IMG/VR virus record: IMGVR_UViG_3300015189_000003
Span: 1 to 64,000 of that record
From: a virus
Direction: 5' to 3' (one strand)
Length of the DNA stretch: 64,000 nt
The notes below the pieces were generated by a model that saw only the letters and a program-made list of their open reading frames with translations, was not told where the DNA came from and made no database searches. The position numbers and the translations under genes were made by a program. Positions 16,882 to 23,979 of the stretch are shown in pieces. How positions within the stretch are numbered: the first letter of the stretch is position 1; the number at the start of each line of letters is the position of its first letter.

Positions 16882-17643
16882 TCACTTGTTCCCTTTCGCT
16901 TTGAGTGCCGTGAGTTCGTTGTAAGCCCGTCGCCATCCGTGGGCACAATCCTCGATGTCCGTGGGAACTGTGCCGTCTGGCAATTGCAGGCGACAGATAG
17001 GTGGGTCTAGTTGGTCTTTCAACAGCTCGATCTTGGCCTGTAACTCTTGAACGAGCGGAAACACCTTCAACGCCAGCACCGAATCTTGCAAGCCACCGTC
17101 GTCGTCGGTTTTGGCAGCGTCGCCGAACAGCTCACCAATCGAATGCACGATGTCACGCCAGAAGTCGCGGTTGCGTGCATCTACGCGGCATGTTTCCTCC
17201 CAGGCTTTTACTTGACAACGTAGCTCGGCGGTTGCGGCGGTGATTGTCGCCTGAACGCATTCCAGCATCCACGCCTTGCTGTCTCTTCGCTGGTCGCTAT
17301 CCATCGTCACAATGCCGTCGCAGCGTTCAATCATCAGCTCGACGCAATCGCGGGCGTGGTCCGTCTCCTTCCGCTCGGCTGGCTGGCTGAGTGGGGTGGG
17401 AGGGGTGGCGTCTCGCTTCCGAGTGCATCGGGCGCAGTAGTGCCGCTCCTCTTCCACGGAACCCGAGCCGGTTTCAATGGGGTCTTCATGCCCGTCCTCG
17501 TAGTGCAGTCCACCGCGAATCTGGTCGACAGCCACGTCGAACACGGTCCAGTCGTCGGGAGGGTCGTAAGCGGGGTCTAGCTTTACAAAGAATTCAGTCC
17601 CGCAATCGTCACACGAGAATTTTGCTTTTGCTTCGACTATCAT
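16882..17643 (-). CDS. Hypothetical protein with zinc ribbons
   Basis: 253 residues. CDDCGTEFF near residue 10 and CARC near residue 71 probably form one zinc ribbon, followed by a Pro-rich linker and a long helical C-terminal part. No enzymatic motif. Its start overlaps the stop of the next gene upstream, continuing the early operon below rusA. Confidence 0.55.
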   Translation of the reverse strand: MIVEAKAKFSCDDCGTEFFVKLDPAYDPPDDWTVFDVAVDQIRGGLHYEDGHEDPIETGSGSVEEERHYCARCTRKRDATPPTPLSQPAERKETDHARDCVELMIERCDGIVTMDSDQRRDSKAWMLECVQATITAATAELRCQVKAWEETCRVDARNRDFWRDIVHSIGELFGDAAKTDDDGGLQDSVLALKVFPLVQELQAKIELLKDQLDPPICRLQLPDGTVPTDIEDCAHGWRRAYNELTALKAKGNK

Positions 17644-18107
17644 TTTCCAACTCCTTCATAGGGTACAGTTCCGCCAAAAGTGTCTCTGATTTTTTGAGTC
17701 AAGTCCTCCCTCCCCGCTGGCTCTGCTGGTGCTGGTGGTGGAGGGGCGGTGAGTGCGGCGGCAACCGCTACAACGATATGCTCATACCTGTCATTAAAAC
17801 AGCACCTTTCATGCTCCGAACCGTGTTTTATTCCCAGATTCTTGGCGATTTTAAAAAGAGCATCTTCTCCAAGTTTCGCCATGCGTTCGTAGTGGTCCGG
17901 TGCTAACTCCTTGGCAGCAACCGCTTCCGCAAGTTCGCTGGTGAGTTTGGCGAATTGCTGGTCCTTGCAACGACTTGACTCGCGGAATTGCCCGTCAAAG
18001 ATGCTAACTAGAGATTTGCACTCCCAGACTGGATTTCCAAGCATGTTGGTAGGAAGCGGATCGGCTCCGCACTTCGGGCAGGTCGGCGGCGTGGTTGGGG
18101 TGGTCAT
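17640..18107 (-). CDS. Hypothetical protein with N-terminal zinc ribbon
   Basis: 155 residues from ATG 18107, after an AAGGAGCAACC site. CPKCGADPLP at residues 10-19 and two further Cys make a likely zinc ribbon; the middle is helical and there is a Pro/Ala linker (PPPPAPAEPAG). Same domain order as the gene below, which may mean they are distant duplicates. Confidence 0.55.
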   Translation of the reverse strand: MTTPTTPPTCPKCGADPLPTNMLGNPVWECKSLVSIFDGQFRESSRCKDQQFAKLTSELAEAVAAKELAPDHYERMAKLGEDALFKIAKNLGIKHGSEHERCCFNDRYEHIVVAVAAALTAPPPPAPAEPAGREDLTQKIRDTFGGTVPYEGVGK

Positions 18108-18385
18108 GGTTGCTCCTTGGGTTGAGTCGTCGCGGGGATGCTGGCGATGGCTGACTGCACTTCCCCGAAGCATGTATTCAAATCGTCCGTAGAAACTTCG
18201 GTAACTGGGCCGTTGATGTATCGGTGCCGAAGTCGCAGGAGCTTCGCCACCACTTCCCGCAGCCGCTCCAATTTCTCGGCTCGCTCGGCAACGTCCCGCA
18301 GGAACTGCTCCTTGCTCCGTAAGTATGCCGAGTGCTGATGGCGAAGGATGCCAGCTAGTTCGATGAGTTCTGCTTTGGCGTCCAC
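18104..18385 (-). CDS. Helical hypothetical protein
   Basis: 93 residues, largely coiled-coil (LRDVAERAEKLERLREVVAKLLRL). Start and stop overlap neighbours by 4 nt. No motif. Confidence 0.5.
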   Translation of the reverse strand: MDAKAELIELAGILRHQHSAYLRSKEQFLRDVAERAEKLERLREVVAKLLRLRHRYINGPVTEVSTDDLNTCFGEVQSAIASIPATTQPKEQP

Positions 18386-18387
18386 GG

Positions 18388-18573
18388 TTACTTTCCTTTC
18401 GTGCGGGTGAGTTCTTCGGTGATGATTTCAGTCATTCGCTCTCGGCATGTGCAACACTTTTTACTGACTGGATCGGCACAGTGAACGTACCGGAAGTCGG
18501 ACTTCATTAGTCGCTTCGCTATCCGTTCGGCGACTATCCGCTCGGCTGTCTTCGGCTTGGGGGGCTTGGGCAT
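18388..18573 (-). CDS. Small Cys-containing basic protein
   Basis: 61 residues, Lys/Arg-rich N-terminus, then CADPVSKKCCTCRERM, a possible metal-binding or disulfide site. A good AAGGAGTAACCCC site precedes the ATG. Function unknown. Confidence 0.5.
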   Translation of the reverse strand: MPKPPKPKTAERIVAERIAKRLMKSDFRYVHCADPVSKKCCTCRERMTEIITEELTRTKGK

Positions 18574-18627
18574 GGGGTTACTCCTTGGGTATGCGGTGCG
18601 TGGTCATGCTGGTGTCTGGCTGGTGGG

Positions 18628-19044
18628 TTAAGGGTTTCTGTTCACAATCCGCAGCTCGACGCCGCGCCGTCCGCCGGTCGCCTTGCCGGTCACTTGGACG
18701 ACCGGCAGATGAGTCAGGCCGCTATCGTTCGCTATGATGCCGGCGTCAGCCAGTCCGTCGAAGCTGGCCTTGAGGCTCGCCAATGCGTTGTCCGTGTCGA
18801 TACGGCGTCCGCGGTAAAAAGTCGCCTGGACAGTCGCAGCCTTCCACGGGAAGCCATAGCAACGGAACTGGGTGGCCTGGCGGGCCAGGATAGCGGCGGC
18901 TTGGCGCTGTTTTTTGGTCGCCCGAGACTTCGCCGACCAGTGCGGCCGGGCGTTTGGATATACCTCGTCCGGCGGTAACGGCAGGTCGATTTTGACCGCC
19001 GTTCCGGGTCGGGAAAAAACTTCTGGATTTTTGTTGACTGGCAT
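18628..19044 (-). CDS. rusA: RusA-like Holliday junction resolvase
   Basis: About 138 residues. RusA dimers cut four-way junctions that arise in recombination and before packaging. Visible features: the N-terminal IDLPLPP strand, PNARPHWSAKSRATKKQR basic patch, and the catalytic RRIDTDNALASLKASFDGL, with the D-x-DN metal-binding Asp residues, then GIIANDS. Length fits the family (about 120-140). I use the Met at 19044 with AGGAA 11 nt upstream; a Met seven codons earlier is possible. It lies between the AT-rich leader of the primase end and small early genes. Confidence 0.85.
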   Translation of the reverse strand: MPVNKNPEVFSRPGTAVKIDLPLPPDEVYPNARPHWSAKSRATKKQRQAAAILARQATQFRCYGFPWKAATVQATFYRGRRIDTDNALASLKASFDGLADAGIIANDSGLTHLPVVQVTGKATGGRRGVELRIVNRNP

Positions 19045-19065
19045 GGGTTCACGGTTCCTAAACAT

Positions 19066-19259
19066 CCCTATATAGAGAAATGTAAATACTCTCTCTTTTA
19101 TATATATATATAGTAGTAGTAGTATTATTGAATTAAGTATCTAAGCTATTGCCACCAAAGGACTTGGCGTTTCAAATCGACTTTCTTGATTCAAGTCGAG
19201 CATTTTTTGGTCACCCCCCCGAAAGATTTTCTACAGACTGAATTCATCGCCGTCAAAAC
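19066..19259. other. AT-rich gap with TA and TAG runs (possible unwinding element)
   Basis: A 194-bp gap between the primase-helicase and rusA. Positions about 19075-19140 are far more AT-rich than the surroundings, with a TATATATATATATA run and four TAG/TAT steps. At 19174-19196 there is TCGACTT-N9-AAGTCGA followed by six T on the plus strand. No ORF. The placement beside the primase fits an origin or an AT-rich promoter leader; neither is demonstrated. Confidence 0.45.
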
Positions 19260-21485
19260 TCAGTTCATGCCCTCAAAATTGAATCTAAAGTACGTCACTG
19301 TCCTATTGTTTTCAGAAGTTTCGACCTCTTGTTTAATATCTCCTGAATGGACCAAATCTTCCATCAAATCCTTCCGTTGGAAGCGGTTTAAAAATTGGGT
19401 CTTGCGGGTCAGTTCCGAGGACGACATCCGGCCCCCTTCGGCGATGATCCGCAGCAGTCGCTTGTACTGCCCTTCCCGGTCGTTTTCGCTGACATGACCC
19501 TTCACCATCGCAATCATCCGCCGCGTCATCCAGTTGGACAGGCGGATAGCCAAATGGACGTCCTCGTCGTCGACCTCGACCTTCTTGGGATCCGCAGCCC
19601 GAGACGCGCCAAAGATGAGAGCCAGTTTGCCGGCCTTGCCGCCCGATCGCTTCCACAGCGGGGCGTTAATCTTGTCGTCCTTCGCCCCCCGCTCGTGGAT
19701 ATCGACCCAATGCTGGTTCATCCGTCTGGTAGCCGACAGCGAATATTGGACAATTTGCGGCTCAGGATTCTGACTGGCCAGGTTCCCAGTCCCCGGCACA
19801 AAGTCGGTCCACATCCTGGCCCGTTCGAGGATCGAACGCGGGACTTCCACTTCGCAGGGCGATTGCATTTTGCTTTCGCCTGCCGACTCAAATACCATCA
19901 TTCGCCCCAAGAGGCCGTCAGAGACGTTTTCCGTCGTCAGGCTGGCCCAGAACGCATCCGGCGGCGCAGTGCCGTAGACGCACGCCGAGGGCTGGTTGAT
20001 TCGCTTCGTTTTCTTGCTGTCCGCGTAGGCGTCCCCGACCCACAGGCCCTTGCTTGAGTTGTAGAGCTGCATCAGCACCGTGCCGATGTTGTAAAGATGG
20101 GGGCTTTTGCCGGGATTCTTCATCGTCTGCAGCAAGTGCGCGATTTCATCCAGTTGAAACAGAATCGCCGGGCTTTCGGCAATCGCTGTCACCATGCCGG
20201 CCGCCGAGCCGACCCGCTCCGGCCCGACCATCTTTTCCTGCCCGACGCGGATGAGGATTTCTTTATTGATAAGCCGGGCATGGTCCTTGCCAGTCCCCGA
20301 GGGTGCCAGGCCGAGCAGATAGCAATTCGTCCGCGTGCCGAAGGAGTCGCGTATCTTCCGGCTGCAAATCGTCGCCATCAGGCTAATTGCCGCCGCGCAG
20401 GCCAGCTCCGGCAGTGGATACATGGCCGTTTCCAGATTGTGCTTGATGATGTCGCCGATCAGCCCGCCGGGGTTGAGCATATCCGGGTCCATCGACAGAT
20501 CCACCGAGGAATTCAGTAGGTTGTCTTTTTTTACACCCTGCCTCGTCGCCGTCGGCTTATGCTCCGGCTCGCGAACCGCAGACACTTCCAGCGGAGGGCC
20601 GGAAAATAGGCCGCTCAGGTCGACCGGCGGCCCGCTGGACGTGTCCGAGTTGAGTAGTTCGCCCCGAGGGCCCCCCGACTTGGCGGCAGATGCTATCTTG
20701 TGCCGCAGTTCCCTTTCCGACCATGGTGGAAGGCAAGTTGTATTCCACTGGCTTAGCAGGCCGAAAGCCTCGTCCTCAGAGAGAGCGAACCCGCAAACCA
20801 GGATGCAGGCAACGTGATAGGTGGCATTGTGGCCGCCAGAGCCCGCGACCGCCGGCGGAATGAGCGAAATGTACTTCCAAGCCCGATCGGCCGTATTCGT
20901 CCTGGCGGGAGGCACATAGACCGGCTTCGCAGCCGTCGGCCAATACTTCGCGAAGAGCTCGTCGAGGGCCGGCTGGCATTCCTTGACCTCCCGCGGCGTG
21001 CCTTCCAGGTGGTTGCCGGTAAAGCAGAAATAACGCCCGTGGTCATAGAGCTCGATGCCCGGCATCTTGTACGAGCACGGTTCGGCGTTGACGTTGATTT
21101 TCTTGCCGGTGTTCGCAGGAATCTTGCCCTTGCCGTAGAACTTCACGCCCGCCCGGCTTGGCGAGACTTCGCAGTAGGTGGAAAGCCTCCCCAGGATGTC
21201 CATCGCCCAGGGCGCAATCTCGCCCGTCTCGGGATTCCGGCAGCCGTCCAGGTCGCAGCCGAACAGATCCCCGCCGTCCGCGAAGACGAAGCCGAGCCCG
21301 TCGTAGGGCTGAAACGTGCCCGCCTGCAAGGCTGCCGCGGCTTCCGGGTAGTCGGACCAGGTCGCTGGGTCGTTACTCTTCGCCGGCTGGCCGTTTACTT
21401 GGAAGGGTACTTTCCGCCGGTCCTGGCCGATGTACTTCCAGAGGATCCACTGTTGCCGGGCGAATAGTGATTGGGGAACGTCCAT
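19260..21485 (-). CDS. PrimPol-type primase fused to DUF3987 helicase
   Basis: 741 residues. The N-terminal ~200 residues look like a bifunctional primase-polymerase: LGFVFADGGDLFGCDLDGCR carries the metal-binding D-x-D, and HGRYFCFTGN matches the nucleotide-site strand with His. A small PriCT-like helical linker (about 200-270) follows. The C-terminal half (from about 330) is a DUF3987/RepA-like ATPase with the P-loop APSGTGKDH, Walker B LFQLDEIAH and a further arginine-rich part. It likely starts and drives phage replication. No DNA polymerase gene is visible, so the host enzyme is probably recruited. Confidence 0.82.
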   Translation of the reverse strand: MDVPQSLFARQQWILWKYIGQDRRKVPFQVNGQPAKSNDPATWSDYPEAAAALQAGTFQPYDGLGFVFADGGDLFGCDLDGCRNPETGEIAPWAMDILGRLSTYCEVSPSRAGVKFYGKGKIPANTGKKINVNAEPCSYKMPGIELYDHGRYFCFTGNHLEGTPREVKECQPALDELFAKYWPTAAKPVYVPPARTNTADRAWKYISLIPPAVAGSGGHNATYHVACILVCGFALSEDEAFGLLSQWNTTCLPPWSERELRHKIASAAKSGGPRGELLNSDTSSGPPVDLSGLFSGPPLEVSAVREPEHKPTATRQGVKKDNLLNSSVDLSMDPDMLNPGGLIGDIIKHNLETAMYPLPELACAAAISLMATICSRKIRDSFGTRTNCYLLGLAPSGTGKDHARLINKEILIRVGQEKMVGPERVGSAAGMVTAIAESPAILFQLDEIAHLLQTMKNPGKSPHLYNIGTVLMQLYNSSKGLWVGDAYADSKKTKRINQPSACVYGTAPPDAFWASLTTENVSDGLLGRMMVFESAGESKMQSPCEVEVPRSILERARMWTDFVPGTGNLASQNPEPQIVQYSLSATRRMNQHWVDIHERGAKDDKINAPLWKRSGGKAGKLALIFGASRAADPKKVEVDDEDVHLAIRLSNWMTRRMIAMVKGHVSENDREGQYKRLLRIIAEGGRMSSSELTRKTQFLNRFQRKDLMEDLVHSGDIKQEVETSENNRTVTYFRFNFEGMN

Positions 21486-21492
21486 GATTTTC

Positions 21493-22422
21493 CTAGCTGG
21501 TGCCTTCGACGTGCGCTCTTATGAACTTGGCCGCGACTTGCGGAACGATTGCATTGCCGTAACCCCGCAGGCGTCCCATTCGGGCGGGTAGCCCATGAGC
21601 CAGCGGGAATGAGCCGGGTTGAGCGGATACGCGGCGAGATCCATCTGAGCACTTAACGGCGATGGTGGGGCCGTTCCACTCTGGCACACCAGCTTGCATT
21701 GCAAATCCAACGAGTCCGCTACTCCCTTCGCCGCTCGGGCGATACTCACGCCATTGTTCTTGCTGTCCCGTGCCCGCGGAGTCGCCCAGGATTTGATTTC
21801 GAGAAGGCCAACGGCATCCGTGAGCGCCATTGAAAAATCCTGCCCACTCTGGCGTACTACCCGCCCCTTGTCGTTGACGGTTGCCTTGTTGCCGATGAGC
21901 GTTTTCGCTTCGTCCTTCGTCCGCGGCGTCGGCCACCCAGAAAATCCTATGTCGCCCGTGGGGCGCGCCTTCGCTCGCAGCAGGCAGACTCGCCGCCCCG
22001 ATGGCATAGCCGCATTCTTCCAGGTCAAGCGATACTCCATCGAGCCATTCAAGTCCGTCGCTGCTCGCAACTTGCTCTCCAAAGACCGTTGCAGGGCGGC
22101 ACTCCGCGATGAGGCGGTAGAAGTCTGGCCAGAGGTGTCTTTCGTCCATTTCGCCCGCTCGCTTTCCGGCGCACGAAAGCGGTTGGCATGGGCAGCTTCC
22201 AGTCCAAACGGGAACATCGTCTGCCCACCCTGCAAGTTGGAGGGCGTAGGGCCAGCCGCCGATTCCCGCGAAGAAGTGGCACTGGGCGTAACCGGCAAGG
22301 TCTTTCGCTTCGACTTCTTTGATGGAACGCTCATCGACGTAGCCAGGTGGAATAAGGTTCTGCTTTATCAGTTCTCGCAGCCAAGCCGCTGCCTTCTGGT
22401 CGAATTCGTTGTAGAAGTTCAT
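21493..22422 (-). CDS. DNA cytosine-5 methyltransferase
   Basis: 309 residues. Motif [13 protein letters not shown] (about 50-60), motif IV with catalytic Cys GSCPCQPLS (about 75-83), an altered motif [14 protein letters not shown] (ENV replaced by EQV), motif [14 protein letters not shown], and motif [16 protein letters not shown]. Methylates C5 of cytosine, probably for anti-restriction. Lies 8 nt downstream in transcription order from a chimeric ORF and ahead of the primase-helicase. Specificity unknown. Confidence 0.88.
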   Translation of the reverse strand: MNFYNEFDQKAAAWLRELIKQNLIPPGYVDERSIKEVEAKDLAGYAQCHFFAGIGGWPYALQLAGWADDVPVWTGSCPCQPLSCAGKRAGEMDERHLWPDFYRLIAECRPATVFGEQVASSDGLEWLDGVSLDLEECGYAIGAASLPAASEGAPHGRHRIFWVADAADEGRSENAHRQQGNRQRQGAGSTPEWAGFFNGAHGCRWPSRNQILGDSAGTGQQEQWREYRPSGEGSSGLVGFAMQAGVPEWNGPTIAVKCSDGSRRVSAQPGSFPLAHGLPARMGRLRGYGNAIVPQVAAKFIRAHVEGTS

Positions 22423-22434
22423 TTTCTCATTACT

Positions 22435-22662
22435 TCAAAACGGAATTTCCTCATCCTCAAACACATCGCCCCGCACCGCTTCCGCCTGCCAATCGGCTTC
22501 CGCCAGCACGCCCGCGGCTTCCGGGTAGTCGGACCACGTCGCCGGGTCGTTGGACTTGGCCGGCTCGCCGCTGACTTGGAAGGGTACTTTCCGGCGATCC
22601 TGGCCGACGTACTTCCAGAGGATCCATTGCTGCCGAGCGAATAGTGATTGAGGAACGTCCAT
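22435..22662 (-). CDS. Chimeric small ORF: primase N-terminus plus helicase C-terminal tail
   Basis: 75 residues. Residues 1-49 repeat the first 49 residues of the primase at 21485 with only a few changes, and the last ~18 residues (WQAEAVRGDVFEDEEIPF) nearly repeat the helicase C-terminus (WQAEAVRGDVFETEELPF, coded near 23980-24037). The DNA is duplicated too: 22511-22663 matches 21340-21485. So it is a recombination scar that kept an open frame. The ending resembles the acidic tip of SSB proteins. Could be non-functional or a small regulator. Confidence 0.6.
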   Translation of the reverse strand: MDVPQSLFARQQWILWKYVGQDRRKVPFQVSGEPAKSNDPATWSDYPEAAGVLAEADWQAEAVRGDVFEDEEIPF

Positions 22663-22667
22663 GATGC

Positions 22668-23978
22668 CTATTCTTTCATTGCTTGCCGCATAAGTTCAAC
22701 AAAAGCGACCGCGCCGCAGACCGCCACGACGCTGTTTCCGCTGCACCGAAGCTGGTCGGCTCTGCCCTCGTCCAAAAGCAATGCGGCATCCCCATCAACC
22801 AGCACACGAAAACCGGGTTCAAGCGCCGGGTAGAGGTGCGGCGGGATTTCGCTCCAGTCGGCAGAGGGTCCGGGGGCGAAGAGTGGGAGAACACTCCCGT
22901 TTCCGTCGCATGGGATAGGCTCGCTCCCCCGCTGCGTGATTCCAGGTCGGTCCACTTGTGGTCCTGGCTGTTGGGTGTCGGCCAGGCGTCCGCTTGATTC
23001 GCCAGTTGAATTCCGTGGTCTACTTCGCGCGGCAGGCTCGCCCTTTCGTGGGCCGCGGGAGTCGCCCATTGAGCAATCTGTGCTTTTAGGTTTGCCGCCC
23101 CCTCGTGGCTTTCCGTTGTTGCGTCGGCTCCCCCGCAGTTCCGCGGAGTCTGCCACATTCCCGCCACCGCCCCCGTCAGTGAATCCGTCGCCCCCGGATG
23201 GTTCCCGCAGCTTTCCGAGTCTTCCGAGCGAGGGGAGGGCCAAGTCATCGTGTCCCGAAACCGCTGGTATCCCGGTGGAACTTCGTCCCATGACTTGCAC
23301 TCCTTCGGAAGAATTCCCATCGTCATTTCGATGACCTGTTCCAATCCGAAAGCCGTCCCGTGGTTCTGATGGGGCTCGCCTTCCAAAACGATTGCCCCGC
23401 GGGAATTCCGATTTTGTGCCGTGCAGACAGTGGGCCAGCACAAAGCATCTTTCCCGCCTATGACTCGCGCCAACGCTCTCCGCAGTGACAAAGAGCGGGC
23501 TTTCGACCGTGTAACCCAATCGGCATAGTTCTTCTCCGACAGGTCGAAACCATCCTCCTGAAACCCAGGGAGGGACGTTTTCGCAGAACACCACGGCGGG
23601 CTGACACTCGGCAATGATTCGCAGGAACTGGACGATTGGCCCGTCGCCGTCTTCCCCGTGGCTCCTTTCGTCTTCATTGCCTTTTTGCTTCCCGGCGACG
23701 CTGTAGGGCTGACACGGCAGGCCAGCGCAGAGGATGTCCACCAGTCCGCGAAACGGCTTCCCGTCGAAGCCTCCCAGATCGCCGCACCAAATAGGGGCAG
23801 GCTCCAAGCTCGATTCTTCCATCCGGGCCAAGAGCGTGGCCGCGGCGTAACTTTCCCACTCAGCGAGACACGCAATTCGTGTTCGCTGTCCGAAGTATTC
23901 GCAGCCGAGGCGGACGGCTTCTTCGAGCATGCCGACGCCGCTGCAAAGTCCAAGCGTATTGATGATGGGATTATCCAC
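22668..23978 (-). CDS. DNA cytosine-5 methyltransferase
   Basis: 436 residues from a GTG at 23978, placed 1 nt after the helicase stop with GAGGAG upstream. Motif I LGLCSGVGMLEEAV, motif IV AGLPCQPYSVAG with catalytic Cys, motif VI VFCENVPP, motif VIII SHRRERCFVLAH, and C-terminal motif X CSGNSVVAVCGAVAFVEL. A roughly 200-residue Gly/Ser/Arg-rich stretch between VIII and X holds target recognition. Different frame shadows of similar length exist but lack these motifs. Second of at least three intact C5 enzymes here. Confidence 0.88.
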   Translation of the reverse strand: MDNPIINTLGLCSGVGMLEEAVRLGCEYFGQRTRIACLAEWESYAAATLLARMEESSLEPAPIWCGDLGGFDGKPFRGLVDILCAGLPCQPYSVAGKQKGNEDERSHGEDGDGPIVQFLRIIAECQPAVVFCENVPPWVSGGWFRPVGEELCRLGYTVESPLFVTAESVGASHRRERCFVLAHCLHGTKSEFPRGNRFGRRAPSEPRDGFRIGTGHRNDDGNSSEGVQVMGRSSTGIPAVSGHDDLALPSLGRLGKLREPSGGDGFTDGGGGGNVADSAELRGSRRNNGKPRGGGKPKSTDCSMGDSRGPRKGEPAARSRPRNSTGESSGRLADTQQPGPQVDRPGITQRGSEPIPCDGNGSVLPLFAPGPSADWSEIPPHLYPALEPGFRVLVDGDAALLLDEGRADQLRCSGNSVVAVCGAVAFVELMRQAMKE

Positions 23979-23979
23979 A

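Noticed and set aside
21519-22334. Minus-strand 271-codon ORF and the 434-codon ORF at 22676-23980
   Set aside because: Both are alternative frames of the two C5 methyltransferases and lack the PCQ, ENV and GN motifs present in the chosen frames.
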